From Mesorhizobium sp. YC-39 (lineage in GTDB: Bacteria > Pseudomonadota > Alphaproteobacteria > Rhizobiales > Rhizobiaceae), in the NCBI RefSeq assembly GCF_025753795.1, contig NZ_JAOWPS010000012.1, positions 1-64,000 on the forward strand: a DNA stretch of 64,000 bases, given 5' to 3'. Positions within the stretch are counted from its first letter, which is position 1; every line of letters starts with the position of its first letter. Both the position numbers and the translations under genes were made by a program. A model generated the notes under the pieces. It was not told the DNA's origin. It saw nothing but the letters and a program-made list of their open reading frames with translations, and ran no database searches. Below are positions 25,966-35,590 of the stretch, piece by piece.

Positions 25966-27393
25966 ATGTCCAACGCCACGACCTATCAGCTTTTCATCAA
26001 CGGCCGTTGGCGAGACGGTAGTGGAACCCTGACGGTGACCAATCCGGCGACAGAAACGGTGTTTGGCTCTGTGGCCGCGGCGGCGGCTTCGGATCTGGAC
26101 GAGGCCCTTGCTTCTGCAGAGGCAAGCCGCCAGGCTTGGTCCTCGCGACCGCCGAAGGATCGCGGCGAGATCCTTGTTGCGGCCGCCAGAATCCTGGCCA
26201 CGAAGGTGGGAAACGCAGCCAAGGATTTGTCGAGAGAACAGGGCAAGACAATTGCCGAAGCAACAGGCGAGTACGCGCGTGCAGTCGAAACGCTGGAGTG
26301 GTACGGCACAAATGCCGAAGAATTGTCGGCCCCAATTCCACACGGCCCAAACCGAATGATTGTCCCCGAGCCGCTTGGTGTGGTCGCTGCCTTCACGCCG
26401 TGGAACTATCCCGCAGTGCTTATCGCCCGCAAGCTTGCCCCTGCGCTGGCGGCAGGCTGTCCTGTGATCCTCAAAGGCGCTGAAGAGACGCCGAGTGCCG
26501 CCATCCACATCGTCGAAGCGTTGCGCCAGGCAGGCATCCCGGACGGCGTGGTCAATCTTGTCTTCGGCGCGCCGGCGCAGATTTCTGAGCACCTGCTCAG
26601 TTCGCCAATTGTGAAAGTCTTGACCTTCACTGGCTCCACCGTTGTTGGAAAACATCTGGCCAGGCTCGCCGCAAATAACTTGCAGCGGTGTGTCCTTGAA
26701 CTCGGTGGGCACTCCCCGGTCGTTGTCTGCGAGGATGCTGATATCGCAACGGCCGTTCCGGCAATTTCGGAATACAAGTTCGAGTGCGCCGGCCAGAGCT
26801 GCAACGCGCCCAGTAGAATCCTCGTTGCGCGGCCACTCTATGAGGAGTTCCTTTCCCAGATGAACGACGCCGCGCGCAATATAAAGATCGGCCCGCCCGA
26901 CGACCCTAAGACGGAGATGGGACCGATGGCAAACGCGCGGCGAATAGAGGCCATGCAGCGTCTGGTCGAGGATGCGGTCGATCGTGGCGCGCGGGTAGAG
27001 ACCGGCGGCTCCCGCCTCGACCGGCCGGGCTATTACTGGCCGCCAACCATCCTGACAGGGGTGCCAAAGGATGCCAAAGTGCTTCATGACGAGCCGTTCG
27101 GGCCAATCCTAACCGTGGCGCCCTTTGACACGATCGAGGAGGCTATCGAGGAGGCCAATGCCACCGAATATGGCTTGGCCGCTTACTTCTTCACTGGCGC
27201 CACCGATGCGAAACGAGCGCTGATCGACGGTGTTTCGGCTGGCGCTGTCAGTGTAAATTACCTGAAAGGTGTGTCCGCGGATGCGCCGTATGGAGGGGTA
27301 AAGCAGAGCGGCTATGGCTATGAAGGTGGCGAGCAGGGCTTGCGGAGCTTCCAAAGCCTGAAACTGGTCAACGGGCTCGGGTCATTTGGGTAA
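25966..27393 (+). CDS. NAD(P)-dependent aldehyde dehydrogenase (DoeC/GabD-like)
   Basis: 475 residues from ATG 25966 (MSNATTYQLFINGRW); longer starts would include the operator. N-terminal substrate/cofactor motif FTPWNYPAVLIARKLAPALA, nucleotide-binding GSTVVGKHLA, general-base Glu in LELGGHSPVVV (about residue 252) and catalytic Cys in AGQSCNAPSR (about 286) are present. The group includes succinate-semialdehyde, betaine-aldehyde and aspartate-semialdehyde (DoeC) dehydrogenases. In context I infer oxidation of (methyl)aspartate semialdehyde made by the aminotransferase downstream. Six bp separate it from the mesaconase gene. Confidence 0.85.
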   Translation: MSNATTYQLFINGRWRDGSGTLTVTNPATETVFGSVAAAAASDLDEALASAEASRQAWSSRPPKDRGEILVAAARILATKVGNAAKDLSREQGKTIAEATGEYARAVETLEWYGTNAEELSAPIPHGPNRMIVPEPLGVVAAFTPWNYPAVLIARKLAPALAAGCPVILKGAEETPSAAIHIVEALRQAGIPDGVVNLVFGAPAQISEHLLSSPIVKVLTFTGSTVVGKHLARLAANNLQRCVLELGGHSPVVVCEDADIATAVPAISEYKFECAGQSCNAPSRILVARPLYEEFLSQMNDAARNIKIGPPDDPKTEMGPMANARRIEAMQRLVEDAVDRGARVETGGSRLDRPGYYWPPTILTGVPKDAKVLHDEPFGPILTVAPFDTIEEAIEEANATEYGLAAYFFTGATDAKRALIDGVSAGAVSVNYLKGVSADAPYGGVKQSGYGYEGGEQGLRSFQSLKLVNGLGSFG

Positions 27394-27399
27394 GAGCTG

Positions 27400-28944
27400 G
27401 TGAACAAAAGGACACGCACCATTGCCGGTGAAGACATAGCAGCGAGCGTCGCCGATGCGCTTCAGTACATCTCCTATTACCATCCTCCAGACTATATACG
27501 GTACCTCACGCAGGCATACGCGCGCGAGCAGAGCCCGACGGCAAAAAACGCCATCGGGCAGATCCTGCTGAATTCTCGCATGGCGGCATTTGGGCGGCGG
27601 CCGATCTGTCAGGACACTGGTCTCGTGGTGGTGTTCGCCAAGGTCGGGATGGGCGTTCGCATCAATTCCGCGGCCAGTTTCGCGGACCTGGTGAATGAAG
27701 GCGTCCGTCGGGCATATCTCGACCCAGACAATCCCCTTCGACCATCGATCGTCTCGGATCCGCTTGGCCGACGAGTGAACACGCGCGACAACACGCCGGC
27801 GGTCGTCCACGTCGACCTTGTGCGAGGCAACCAGATCGAGATCACCATCGCCGCGAAAGGCGGCGGGTCGGAAAACAAGGCCCGTTTCACCACCCTTAAC
27901 CCCAGCGCGTCCGTTGCCGACTGGGTGGTCGACACCGTTTCGACCCTTGGCAGCGGGTGGTGCCCGCCCGGACTGATCTCGGTCGGTATCGGTGGGAGCG
28001 CCGAAAAGGCGATGCTGCTCGCTAAGGAGGCGATGAACGAGCCTATAGACATGACGGATCTCATCGCGAAGGGGGCATCAAACGCTGAAGAGGCGCTCCG
28101 CATTGAGCTTTATGAACGCATTAACGCTCTCGGGATCGGTGCCCAGGGCCTGGGTGGTCTGACGACAGTCGTTGACGTCAAGGTTGCGACCTATCCAACC
28201 CACGTGGCGTCCAAGCCTGTGGCATTGATCCCGCAATGCGCCGCCAACCGCCACCTGACGTTCACATTGGACGGTAGAGGACCAGCGCGACTCCAACCAC
28301 CCGACCTTTCCGAATGGCCGCAGATCGGTCCCGAAGACTTGCAGACAAGCGGAGTGCGCCGGGTCAACCTGGATGCGCTGACGAGAGAAGAGACACAATC
28401 GTGGCGCTGCGGGGAAACTCTTCTTCTGTCGGGAAAGATGCTGACCGGTCGTGACGCTGCCCACAAGCGAATGGTCGACCTTATCGATGCCGGCAAGCCG
28501 CTCCCGGTCGATCTGCGGGGACGCGTGATCTACTATGTCGGACCTGTCCGCGCGGTGAGGGATGAGGTTGTCGGGCCGGCCGGCCCGACAACCTCAAGCC
28601 GCATGGACGATTTTACCGAGGCATTGCTCGCCCAAACCGGGCTTTTGGCGATGATCGGCAAGGCCGAGAGGGGGCCAGCGGCTGTAGCATCGATTGCCAG
28701 GCACAAGACACCCTATCTGGCCGCAGTGGGTGGCGCTGCCTATCTGATATCAAAATCGATCAAGTCCGCGCGGCTCGTTGCCTTTGAAGACTTGGGCATG
28801 GAAGGCATCTATGAATTCGAGGTTCAGGACATGCCGGTGATCATGGCTGTCGACGTCGAGGGAAACTCGATTCACAATTCCGGGCCGATTGAATGGCGCA
28901 AGCGCATGGCTGCCGACAGCATCGCGCGCAACATTGGCGTTTGA
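27400..28944 (+). CDS. Class I fumarase family hydratase, probably mesaconase
   Basis: 514-residue fused alpha/beta class I Fe-S hydro-lyase, start GTG 27400. Alpha-domain motif GRRPICQDTGLVVVFAKVG (cluster Cys), KGGGSENKAR and a second Cys region GSGWCPPGLISVGIGG; beta-domain SGKMLTGRDAAHKRMVDL with DLRGRVIYYVGPV. Fumarases of this class hydrate fumarate and, in Burkholderia and E. coli homologues, mesaconate to (S)-citramalate. Placement in an operon with the ALDH and near two mesaconate-forming lyases makes mesaconate the likely substrate. If methylaspartate is not involved it would be a plain fumarase. Confidence 0.82.
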   Translation: MNKRTRTIAGEDIAASVADALQYISYYHPPDYIRYLTQAYAREQSPTAKNAIGQILLNSRMAAFGRRPICQDTGLVVVFAKVGMGVRINSAASFADLVNEGVRRAYLDPDNPLRPSIVSDPLGRRVNTRDNTPAVVHVDLVRGNQIEITIAAKGGGSENKARFTTLNPSASVADWVVDTVSTLGSGWCPPGLISVGIGGSAEKAMLLAKEAMNEPIDMTDLIAKGASNAEEALRIELYERINALGIGAQGLGGLTTVVDVKVATYPTHVASKPVALIPQCAANRHLTFTLDGRGPARLQPPDLSEWPQIGPEDLQTSGVRRVNLDALTREETQSWRCGETLLLSGKMLTGRDAAHKRMVDLIDAGKPLPVDLRGRVIYYVGPVRAVRDEVVGPAGPTTSSRMDDFTEALLAQTGLLAMIGKAERGPAAVASIARHKTPYLAAVGGAAYLISKSIKSARLVAFEDLGMEGIYEFEVQDMPVIMAVDVEGNSIHNSGPIEWRKRMAADSIARNIGV

Positions 28945-29130
28945 TATTCCCGTCAAACAATTGCCCTGCCAGGCTTGTGATAGGCTCCAGAAGCGAAAAG
29001 CCATGCGCTTGGTTTGGCAGGGCTGCGAATGAGGCGACGCCCGACACCGGCGGTGAACGCAACGTTTAGTTGGCGCTAGGCACCATGGATGCAATTGGCG
29101 CGGACCCAAAAGCGGCCTAAACGTAAGGCG

Positions 29131-29649
29131 ATGATTCAGCTCCGGCAGGCCATGAAGTCAAACCTCAACACCATACGCCTGGACGCTTGGGACCTTCGGA
29201 TTCTGTCCGAACTGCAAGCAGACGGTCGGATATCGAAAAGCGAGCTTGCCAAGCGCGTTCATCTGTCGGCGTCGGCTTGCTCGGAGCGGCTCCGTATACT
29301 CGAAGCAGCAGGAGCCATTGAAGGCTATTACGCGCGGCTCAGTCCGTCCCTCACTGGGGGCGTGATTTTCGTGATGGTCGAGGTGGTGCTCGTTCGCCAC
29401 CGCCTTGAAGACCAACGACACTTTGAGACGGCAATTCAGGGCATCCCTGAGATTTTGGATTGCTGGGCCATCGGGGGCCGGGTCGATTACCTCCTGCGCG
29501 TAGCGGCACCTTCCATGGCGACCTATCAGGAATTCATGGAAGGATTGCTGCAGCTAGGCCTCGGGATTGACCAATATTATAGCCTTGTCGTGACGAAATC
29601 CGTCAAATCCAATTCGCCGATACCCTTGTCCCTGCCAAAAGAGCGGTGA
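29131..29649 (+). CDS. Lrp/AsnC-family regulator (DoeX-like)
   Basis: About 172 residues. N-terminal helix-turn-helix: LDAWDLRILSELQADGRISK, then ELAKRVHLSASACSERLRIL, followed by a RAM effector domain (VIFVMVEVVLVRHRLEDQRH). Start could be ATG 29131 or 29152; both lie before the first helix. Ectoine-degradation loci encode an AsnC-type regulator, DoeX, beside the DoeD aminotransferase, the same arrangement as here. It may control the downstream aminotransferase, whose upstream region lacks the ATC-N9-GAT architecture. Confidence 0.82.
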   Translation: MIQLRQAMKSNLNTIRLDAWDLRILSELQADGRISKSELAKRVHLSASACSERLRILEAAGAIEGYYARLSPSLTGGVIFVMVEVVLVRHRLEDQRHFETAIQGIPEILDCWAIGGRVDYLLRVAAPSMATYQEFMEGLLQLGLGIDQYYSLVVTKSVKSNSPIPLSLPKER

Positions 29650-29815
29650 GTTTTCAGAGGCCGTGTTTTCCACGGAGATTGGCGCAAGTACCGTGCATTC
29701 GTCGGCCGCGGACGCGTATTGCCGTGGAACGTGAGGCGTGTCCCTAGGTATAATCATCCCTTGACGCGCGGCTGACCCAAATGTCCTCCGCCGGGCCATC
29801 AACGGGAGAGCGGCA

Positions 29816-31222
29816 ATGAGCCTGACTAATCTGGGAACCAAACAAATCCAGGAGACGGATCGAAGCTTCGTTTTCCATCCCTCCACGCACCTGGCAAAAC
29901 ACAGCCGCGGCGAGACGCCAAACCGGATCATGGCCGGAGCTGAAGGCGTTTACATCTGGGATACTGAAGGCCGAAAGAGCCTCGACGGTTTCGGCGGCCT
30001 CTACTGCGTCAATATGGGATATGGATGCACGGAGATCGCCGACGCCATTGCCAAGCAAGCGCACGACTTGCCGTTCGCTCATATCTATGCCAGCCAGGGC
30101 ACGGAGCCTGTCGCCCGTTTGGCGGAGGCTATTGTTGAATATTTCGGACAGAACATGCAAAGGGTCTATTTCGGCCTGTCCGGTTCCGACGCCAACGAAA
30201 CCAACATCAAGCTTGTCTGGTACTACAACAACATCCTTGGGCGCCCTGAAAAGAAGAAGATCATCTCGCGACATCGCGGTTATCACGGTTCGGGGCTGGT
30301 CACCGGTAGCCTGACAGGCCTTCCGTTCTTCCACAAGTTTTTCGACCTGCCTTTGAACCTGGTGCGCCATACAACGACGCCACATTACTATCGCCAGGCA
30401 CATGAGGGCGAAACCGAGGAAGCCTTCTCCAAACGCTGCGCCGATGAACTTGAAGCCCTTATTCTTGCCGAGGGCCCAGATACGGTTGCAGCCTTTATCG
30501 GAGAACCGGCACTTGGGACCGGCGGCATCGTTCCGCCCCCAAAGGGATACTGGACGGCCATTCAAGAGGTGCTGGACAAGTATGAGATCCTGCTGATCGC
30601 GGATGAAGTGGTTTGCGGCTTCGCACGAACCGGGGAGAAATTCGGCTCTCACCTTTATGGCATGCGCCCGGATTTCGTCACCATCGCCAAGGGCGTCAGT
30701 TCCGCCTACCTCCCCATCTCCGGGTCAATTATCGGCGACCGCGTCTGGAAGGTTCTGGAAGAAGGAACGGAGAAGCACGGAGCTCTGGGCCATGGCTGGA
30801 CATATTCCGGTCATACGCTCTGCGCGGCGGCCGCACTCGCCAACATTAAGGTCCTTAAGGAAAGAAACATCCTGGAACATGTCCAGGATGTCGGGCCCTA
30901 TTGGCTTGCCCGTATGAAAGCCGAACTGGAGGGACATCCTATTGTCGGCGAAGTTCGTGGCGTTGGAATCCTGTCTGGCGTCGAGATGATGCGCGATCCC
31001 AAAGCGCGCATACCTTTTGAGCCTGAGCTGCAAGTTGGCGTACGTGCCGCCGCTGCTCTGCTTGAGAATGGTGTCATCGGCCGTGCCATGCCGCATGGCG
31101 ATATCCTCGGCTTTGCCCCGCCATTGATCATCACCCGGGACGAAATCGACATCATCGTCGACGCGACCGCGAAATCGGTCGATACGACTTACCGTGCGCT
31201 GAAGGCCGAGGGCGCGATATGA
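29816..31222 (+). CDS. Class III PLP aminotransferase (DoeD/omega-aminotransferase type)
   Basis: 468-residue fold-type I omega-aminotransferase. PLP features: the SGSDANETNIKLVWYY segment, HRGYHGSG, LLIADEVVCGFARTGE (Asp contacting the pyridine N), and the Schiff-base Lys in FVTIAKGVSSAYLP (about residue 290), plus GHGWTYSGHTLCAAAAL. Related enzymes include DoeD (diaminobutyrate to aspartate semialdehyde), putrescine and taurine aminotransferases. In this locus it would convert a terminal amino group to an aldehyde for the ALDH. A hairpin terminator lies about 150 bp downstream. Confidence 0.85.
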   Translation: MSLTNLGTKQIQETDRSFVFHPSTHLAKHSRGETPNRIMAGAEGVYIWDTEGRKSLDGFGGLYCVNMGYGCTEIADAIAKQAHDLPFAHIYASQGTEPVARLAEAIVEYFGQNMQRVYFGLSGSDANETNIKLVWYYNNILGRPEKKKIISRHRGYHGSGLVTGSLTGLPFFHKFFDLPLNLVRHTTTPHYYRQAHEGETEEAFSKRCADELEALILAEGPDTVAAFIGEPALGTGGIVPPPKGYWTAIQEVLDKYEILLIADEVVCGFARTGEKFGSHLYGMRPDFVTIAKGVSSAYLPISGSIIGDRVWKVLEEGTEKHGALGHGWTYSGHTLCAAAALANIKVLKERNILEHVQDVGPYWLARMKAELEGHPIVGEVRGVGILSGVEMMRDPKARIPFEPELQVGVRAAAALLENGVIGRAMPHGDILGFAPPLIITRDEIDIIVDATAKSVDTTYRALKAEGAI

Positions 31223-31370
31223 CCCTCTCCGCGCAATGATGAGGAGGGGTACGAGGCAACTCTTGATGCACACCGCTGGGTCAAGTGATTGCCGATAAAC
31301 CTTTGAATGCCTTGCTCTACAACAATTGCCGCTGCGTCCGGTCGTCCCATTGACCAAGCTCTGCGCGGCT

Positions 31371-31411
31371 CGCCCTGCCGGTTCACCTCCCGATCGGCAG
31401 GGCACCCTTTT
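31371..31411 (+). terminator. Hairpin terminator after the aminotransferase gene
   Basis: GCCCTGCCG (31371-31379) pairs exactly with CGGCAGGGC (31394-31402) and is followed by ACCCTTTTCT. The loop is 14 nt. It marks the right end of the catabolic locus. Confidence 0.6.
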
Positions 31412-31601
31412 CTGGAATGCTGGGACCTGGCATCATGAATTCTCGCCGTGTAGTGGCGTCCCTGCTAAATGCTAGACCGGGCGGGGTCCGCGACGCACAG
31501 TGATGAGCCGCTTGGGCATTGGGTCGCTGGCCCCAGACGTCTCAGCATCTATCGTCTTAGATCTTCCGGCTGGGGAGGGGCAGGTTTGCGTGCTCCCGAA
31601 A

Positions 31602-31639
31602 GGGGTCGGAACAAGAGCAGTGCGAAATCGTACGCTAAG
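31602..31639 (+). repeat. Left 38-bp terminal inverted repeat of the Tn3-family element
   Basis: Begins GGGGTCGGAACAAGAGCAG and ends AAATCGTACGCTAAG. The right repeat matches it over all 38 bp, and similarity continues for about 15 bp further inwards (GAACG...GAAC). Confidence 0.92.
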
Positions 31640-31658
31640 GTCGAACGGAGCAGGAACG

Positions 31659-34634
31659 TTATGCGGCACGCCGTAGCCCAGCCGGGAGGCGAAGCGACCT
31701 GAAGCCTTCCGGGAGATGTTGCTCGCTGTCCCAGGTGTAGATGCCCGTCAGGTTGATGTGCTCCCAACTCAGCGGCGAGATATGCTTCAACAGCGTATCT
31801 GGGATGTTCCTTCCCGCCCGTTTGAGCTCTGTGACCGCGCGGTCGAGATAGACAGTGTTCCAGTGGACGATCGCGCTGACGACAAGATTGAGGCCCGATG
31901 CGCGGAATGCCTGACTTTCGAACGACCGGTCGCGGAGTTCGCCACGCTCATGAAAGAAGACTGCGCGTTTGAGTTTGTGCGCTGCCTCGCCCTTGTTGAG
32001 GCCGGCTTGGCAGCGCCGGCGCAGTGTCGAGCTCGAGTACCATTCGATCATGAAAAGCGACCGCTCGATGCGGCCGAGTTCCCGAAGAGCCTTGGCCAGT
32101 TGGCTTTCCTTCGGTGATGCCGAGAGCTTCTTCAGGATCGTCGAGGGCACAACAGCACGGGTGGTGATCGATGCCGCCAGATGAAGCAGATCATCCCAGT
32201 GATCGAGGATCAGTGTGGTGTTGATCGGCGCCCCGATGTGGTTCGACAGCGCCGGGTATGCATCGCCTTTCTCGAAGGTGTGGAACTTCCGATCTTTGAG
32301 ATTGCGCAGTCGCGGTGCGAACCGCTTGCCGATCAGAGCGAATAGCCCAAAGACGTGATCGCTCGCGCCGCCGGTGTCGGTGAAGTGCTCCTGTATCTCG
32401 AGGATTGTGTCCTGGTCGAATAATCCGTCGAGCACAAAGGCGGCCTCGCTTTCGGTCGGGCTGATGGGCAAGATGCTAAAGTAGCCGTACTGATCTGACA
32501 GATGGCTGTAGAACTTCGATCCGGGCTCACTGCCGTAATGTAGATTGATATCTCCGCGCTTTGCGGCGCGGTCGCTTGCTCGGAAGAATTGACCATCAGA
32601 TGACGACGTCGTGCCATTGCCCCAAAGGCGGGAATGCGGATGGCGGGTGTGTGCGTCCGTCACGCAGGCCTGGGCCCCACGGTAGGTTTCTGACCGGGCA
32701 TGGAAGGTGCGCATCCAACTGATCTGGTGAGCGCTGATGCCTTTGGACGCGCTGGCCATCCGTTTCGGACCAAGGTTGGTTGCATCGGCCAGTACTCCAG
32801 CCAGCATGGCCGAGACATTCCTCGGGGTGTCCCCCGTGCGAACATGGGTGAAGCAATCCGCAAAGCCGGTCCATTCATGCACCTCCCTCAAGAGATCTGG
32901 CACCTCGACCAACGGATAGAACTCGCTGATCTCGGCATTCAGGTCCTCGGCTTCTGCGGGAACTTCGCCAGCTGCCGGCGTGACAATAAGCGTTCCACCT
33001 TCGAGACGAACACCGTCGAGCTTCCCGGCTCGTGCCCTGTGCGCCAGGCGCTTCAGGTTGAAGTCGAGCATCTGCCGCGCTTCGGCAAGCCACGCCGCGC
33101 CGTCTTGTTGGACACCAAGTCCGAGGCGATCTTCATCTTTCAGGATGGTGAACGTTGACCGCGGCATCAGGTGCTCGTCGATCGGTCGGAAAGATCGGCT
33201 GCCATCGACCCAAATGTCCGCAGATCTAAGCCGGTCTCGCAAAGCCGCGAGCGTAGCAATCTCATAGAAACGGCGATCGGGCTTCTCCTGCCCGAGGATT
33301 AGCCGTCGATCAGCTTGGCCGAGGTGGGTGACCGGGACGCGATCCGGAAGGCTCCGCCGCTTCTCAGCATAGAGCCGTTTCAGCAGCGAAATCGCCGCAA
33401 GAAGGGGATCGTGGCGGCGCGCTGAGCGGAATGTGAACGCCTGCAGGAACGCACCGGCGTACTTGTTGACGGTCGCATATTGCTCGGCCGCCAAGGTCAA
33501 AGGCGACGCCTCGTTGTCCTCGACCATCGACTCAAGCTCAGGCTTCATCCGAAGCAACCGGTGCCATCCAACTTCCTGATCGAGAACCTCCAATGCGTTG
33601 CGGCCATAATCGTTCGCGGACTGCAGGGCTGTGATCGTGTCCAGGAACATGCGTAGCGCTTTGGCCGTATCCGGCCTGCAGTCCATGTGCCGCTGCTTCT
33701 TGCGGTTATTGGCTTGCGAGAACAGCCGGCCTATCATCTTGATGAACATCGACACTGCATCGTCAGTGAGCTTCTGGCCGAGCTTGATAATCTGCGCCAC
33801 GATCAGCGCGTGTCGACGGCTGGCATTGAAGTCGTTGGCCAGCCATGCCGGTGTGGCGTTGCCCTCACGGATCATCTGATCCCACCGTCCAGACGATATG
33901 CGCATCTGCAATTTCGGATCAATTTCTAGCTTGCGCAGGAAGGCGATCCGTTCGGTCAGCCCGACCAGGTTTGACGCACCTGGCGCATCCGGCGCTGATC
34001 GCAGCCAATGAAAGCGCGTTTGGCCAATGGCCGGGTCAACCTCCAACAGCTTATCCAATGATTGAAGCGTATCGACCGAAATTTCTTCGATCAGCGCTCT
34101 CTCCGCCCGCCGACGGGCAATGGCGCGGGCGGCAAGACCGATCCGTTCGATCGTGTCGATTGACGGCAGAAGAGATCCGCGTTCACGAAACATGGAGACA
34201 GTAGCACTCGCTATCGCGCCACCGTCGTCGGAGATCGCGGCCGCCTGAATTGCAGCCAACAGCGCAGCTCTACGGTCTTGCCCCGTCGCGCTCCGCGCGG
34301 CCAGATAAACCATCAAGCGAGCAATATGATCGCGACGCGTTTCTTCACGGCGTGCATAGAGCGCAAACTTTCCAGCGTCGGCGCCAATCTGCTCAGCAAC
34401 GTACTTTAGCATTGCGCGAGGCGGCGTTTCATCGGTCGCCAACACCCTGCCTGGATATCGCATCAAGCAGAGCTGAACGGCAAATCCGAGCTGATTGTGT
34501 TCTCGTCTGCGAAGTCCAATTTCAAGCCTGTCAGCCGACGACAACGAATAGTGTCGGATGAGGCCGTCCTCATCGGTTGGTATATCGAAAAGTCTCTGTC
34601 GATCCTGAACCTTGAGAAGCTTCCGTTTACCCAT
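31659..34634 (-). CDS. tnpA: Tn3-family transposase
   Basis: Intact 991-residue DDE transposase. N-terminal DNA-binding part (HYSLSSADRLEIGLRRREHN, LGFAVQLCLMRYPGR), catalytic core with LADATNLGPKRMA and INLHYGSEPGSKFYSHLSDQ, and the C-terminal GLNLVVSAIVHWNTVYLDRA and LSWEHINLTGIYTW, all typical of Tn3 transposases. Full length and without frameshift, unlike almost every other transposase in the window, so this insertion is probably recent. It lies 19 bp from the left repeat. Confidence 0.95.
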   Translation of the reverse strand: MGKRKLLKVQDRQRLFDIPTDEDGLIRHYSLSSADRLEIGLRRREHNQLGFAVQLCLMRYPGRVLATDETPPRAMLKYVAEQIGADAGKFALYARREETRRDHIARLMVYLAARSATGQDRRAALLAAIQAAAISDDGGAIASATVSMFRERGSLLPSIDTIERIGLAARAIARRRAERALIEEISVDTLQSLDKLLEVDPAIGQTRFHWLRSAPDAPGASNLVGLTERIAFLRKLEIDPKLQMRISSGRWDQMIREGNATPAWLANDFNASRRHALIVAQIIKLGQKLTDDAVSMFIKMIGRLFSQANNRKKQRHMDCRPDTAKALRMFLDTITALQSANDYGRNALEVLDQEVGWHRLLRMKPELESMVEDNEASPLTLAAEQYATVNKYAGAFLQAFTFRSARRHDPLLAAISLLKRLYAEKRRSLPDRVPVTHLGQADRRLILGQEKPDRRFYEIATLAALRDRLRSADIWVDGSRSFRPIDEHLMPRSTFTILKDEDRLGLGVQQDGAAWLAEARQMLDFNLKRLAHRARAGKLDGVRLEGGTLIVTPAAGEVPAEAEDLNAEISEFYPLVEVPDLLREVHEWTGFADCFTHVRTGDTPRNVSAMLAGVLADATNLGPKRMASASKGISAHQISWMRTFHARSETYRGAQACVTDAHTRHPHSRLWGNGTTSSSDGQFFRASDRAAKRGDINLHYGSEPGSKFYSHLSDQYGYFSILPISPTESEAAFVLDGLFDQDTILEIQEHFTDTGGASDHVFGLFALIGKRFAPRLRNLKDRKFHTFEKGDAYPALSNHIGAPINTTLILDHWDDLLHLAASITTRAVVPSTILKKLSASPKESQLAKALRELGRIERSLFMIEWYSSSTLRRRCQAGLNKGEAAHKLKRAVFFHERGELRDRSFESQAFRASGLNLVVSAIVHWNTVYLDRAVTELKRAGRNIPDTLLKHISPLSWEHINLTGIYTWDSEQHLPEGFRSLRLPAGLRRAA

Positions 34635-34779
34635 CGCCCAACTCCATCCACGACTAATCTACCGGGAGCGTTGTCGAGTCGGAGGGGCGAAGAAATCAAA
34701 ATTGGTGCCCTGCGATGGCAATCCACAGGGATCGCATGCTGCACAGCCGGACTACAGCAGAGTTCACGATCCGTTCGCC

Positions 34780-34817
34780 CTTAGCGTACGATTTCGCACT
34801 GCTCTTGTTCCGACCCC
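34780..34817 (-). repeat. Right 38-bp terminal inverted repeat of the Tn3-family element
   Basis: Reverse complement of the left repeat (CTTAGCGTACGATTTCG ... GACCCC). Lies 146 bp upstream of the tnpA start. Confidence 0.92.
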
Positions 34818-34822
34818 GATTC

Positions 34823-35590
34823 TAAGGCCAAGATTGGGTCACTTCCTCACGACAAGATCGCAAACCAACAGCGCCGCGACCCTGAGACATTTCTGGCAAA
34901 GATACCTGTCATCGCCGAAGGGATAACCGAGGTGGGATTTCTTCGGTTTCTTCTCAGGAATGCCTTCACCGCACGCCCCGAAGATCATGGTGTCCGAGTT
35001 TGCGACGGTGGCGGAAACGAAACCATGATGGGCTTGTTGCAAGGGCTCAGCGAAGGCGGTCTCGTACTGGGGCTTTTTGTGACAACGAAGGAAAATCTCC
35101 CGAACGCTGGCGGCGAATAAGCGAAAGGTTCGGAGCGAGACTGTTTCAATGGCGGTCTGGCTGTTTGGAAGAAAACATCATCGCCCATGTACGCGATGAT
35201 CAGCTGCTGGCTCTCGCGCAAGAGCCCGACGGTACATCCGGTCGCCGAATGCGAACTCTCGCGGATCGGCTGGCGATCAAAGACAAGGACGAAGCGAGCA
35301 TCCTGGCGGCATGTGGCAATCCCGAACGCTGCTTCACGAAACTACGCTCTGTCATCGCTGCAGCTGCCACTGGCAACAAAGATGGTGCTCCTGACGAACA
35401 CACAGGCAAGGAGTGGTCGAAGCACAGCCAGGTCTGGTTCAAATCGCTCGCCGGTGGCTTCGAACTCGGTGCCAAGATGATCTCGTTGTCTGTCTGGCCC
35501 TGCGTCGAGCCGGAGATTCTGCCCTTCATCAACGCACTACGCGCGACAATTGGCGATCACCCTCTCGCCGTAGGAGAGCTGAGGCCGTGA
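34823..35590 (+). pseudogene. Remnant of an OLD-family TOPRIM nuclease (GajA-like), frameshifted
   Basis: After the transposon, the + strand reads QQRRDPETFLAKIPVIAEG and EVGFLRFLL (TOPRIM glutamate), then VRVCDGGGNETM. At about 35076 the frame breaks (GLVLGLF to DNEGKSPERWRR), consistent with loss of one base. The rest (RLFQWRSGCLEENII, RRMRTLADRLAI, WFKSLAGGFELGAKM) continues to 35590. These are TOPRIM and C-terminal parts of an overcoming-lysogenisation-defect nuclease. The ATPase half is missing: the left flank of the transposon (31223-31601) contains no recognisable ATPase motif. The stop overlaps the GTG of the helicase gene, as in Gabija gajA-gajB pairs. Confidence 0.72.

Larger units (their letters stand above)
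31602..34817. mobile_element. Tn3-family transposon carrying only tnpA
   Basis: 3216-bp element bounded by 38-bp inverted repeats that start GGGGTC and end ACGCTAAG, the Tn3-family pattern. Only the transposase gene is inside; no resolvase gene or obvious res site. The 5-bp flanks are CGAAA (left) and GATTC (right), so no target duplication is visible, suggesting a deletion or rearrangement next to the element. On its right side is the 3' part of a broken OLD-type nuclease gene. Confidence 0.88.

Noticed and set aside
31437..31601. Left flank of the Tn3 element as the 5' part of the broken OLD nuclease
   Set aside because: No Walker A or other ATPase motif in any frame and no matching target duplication.
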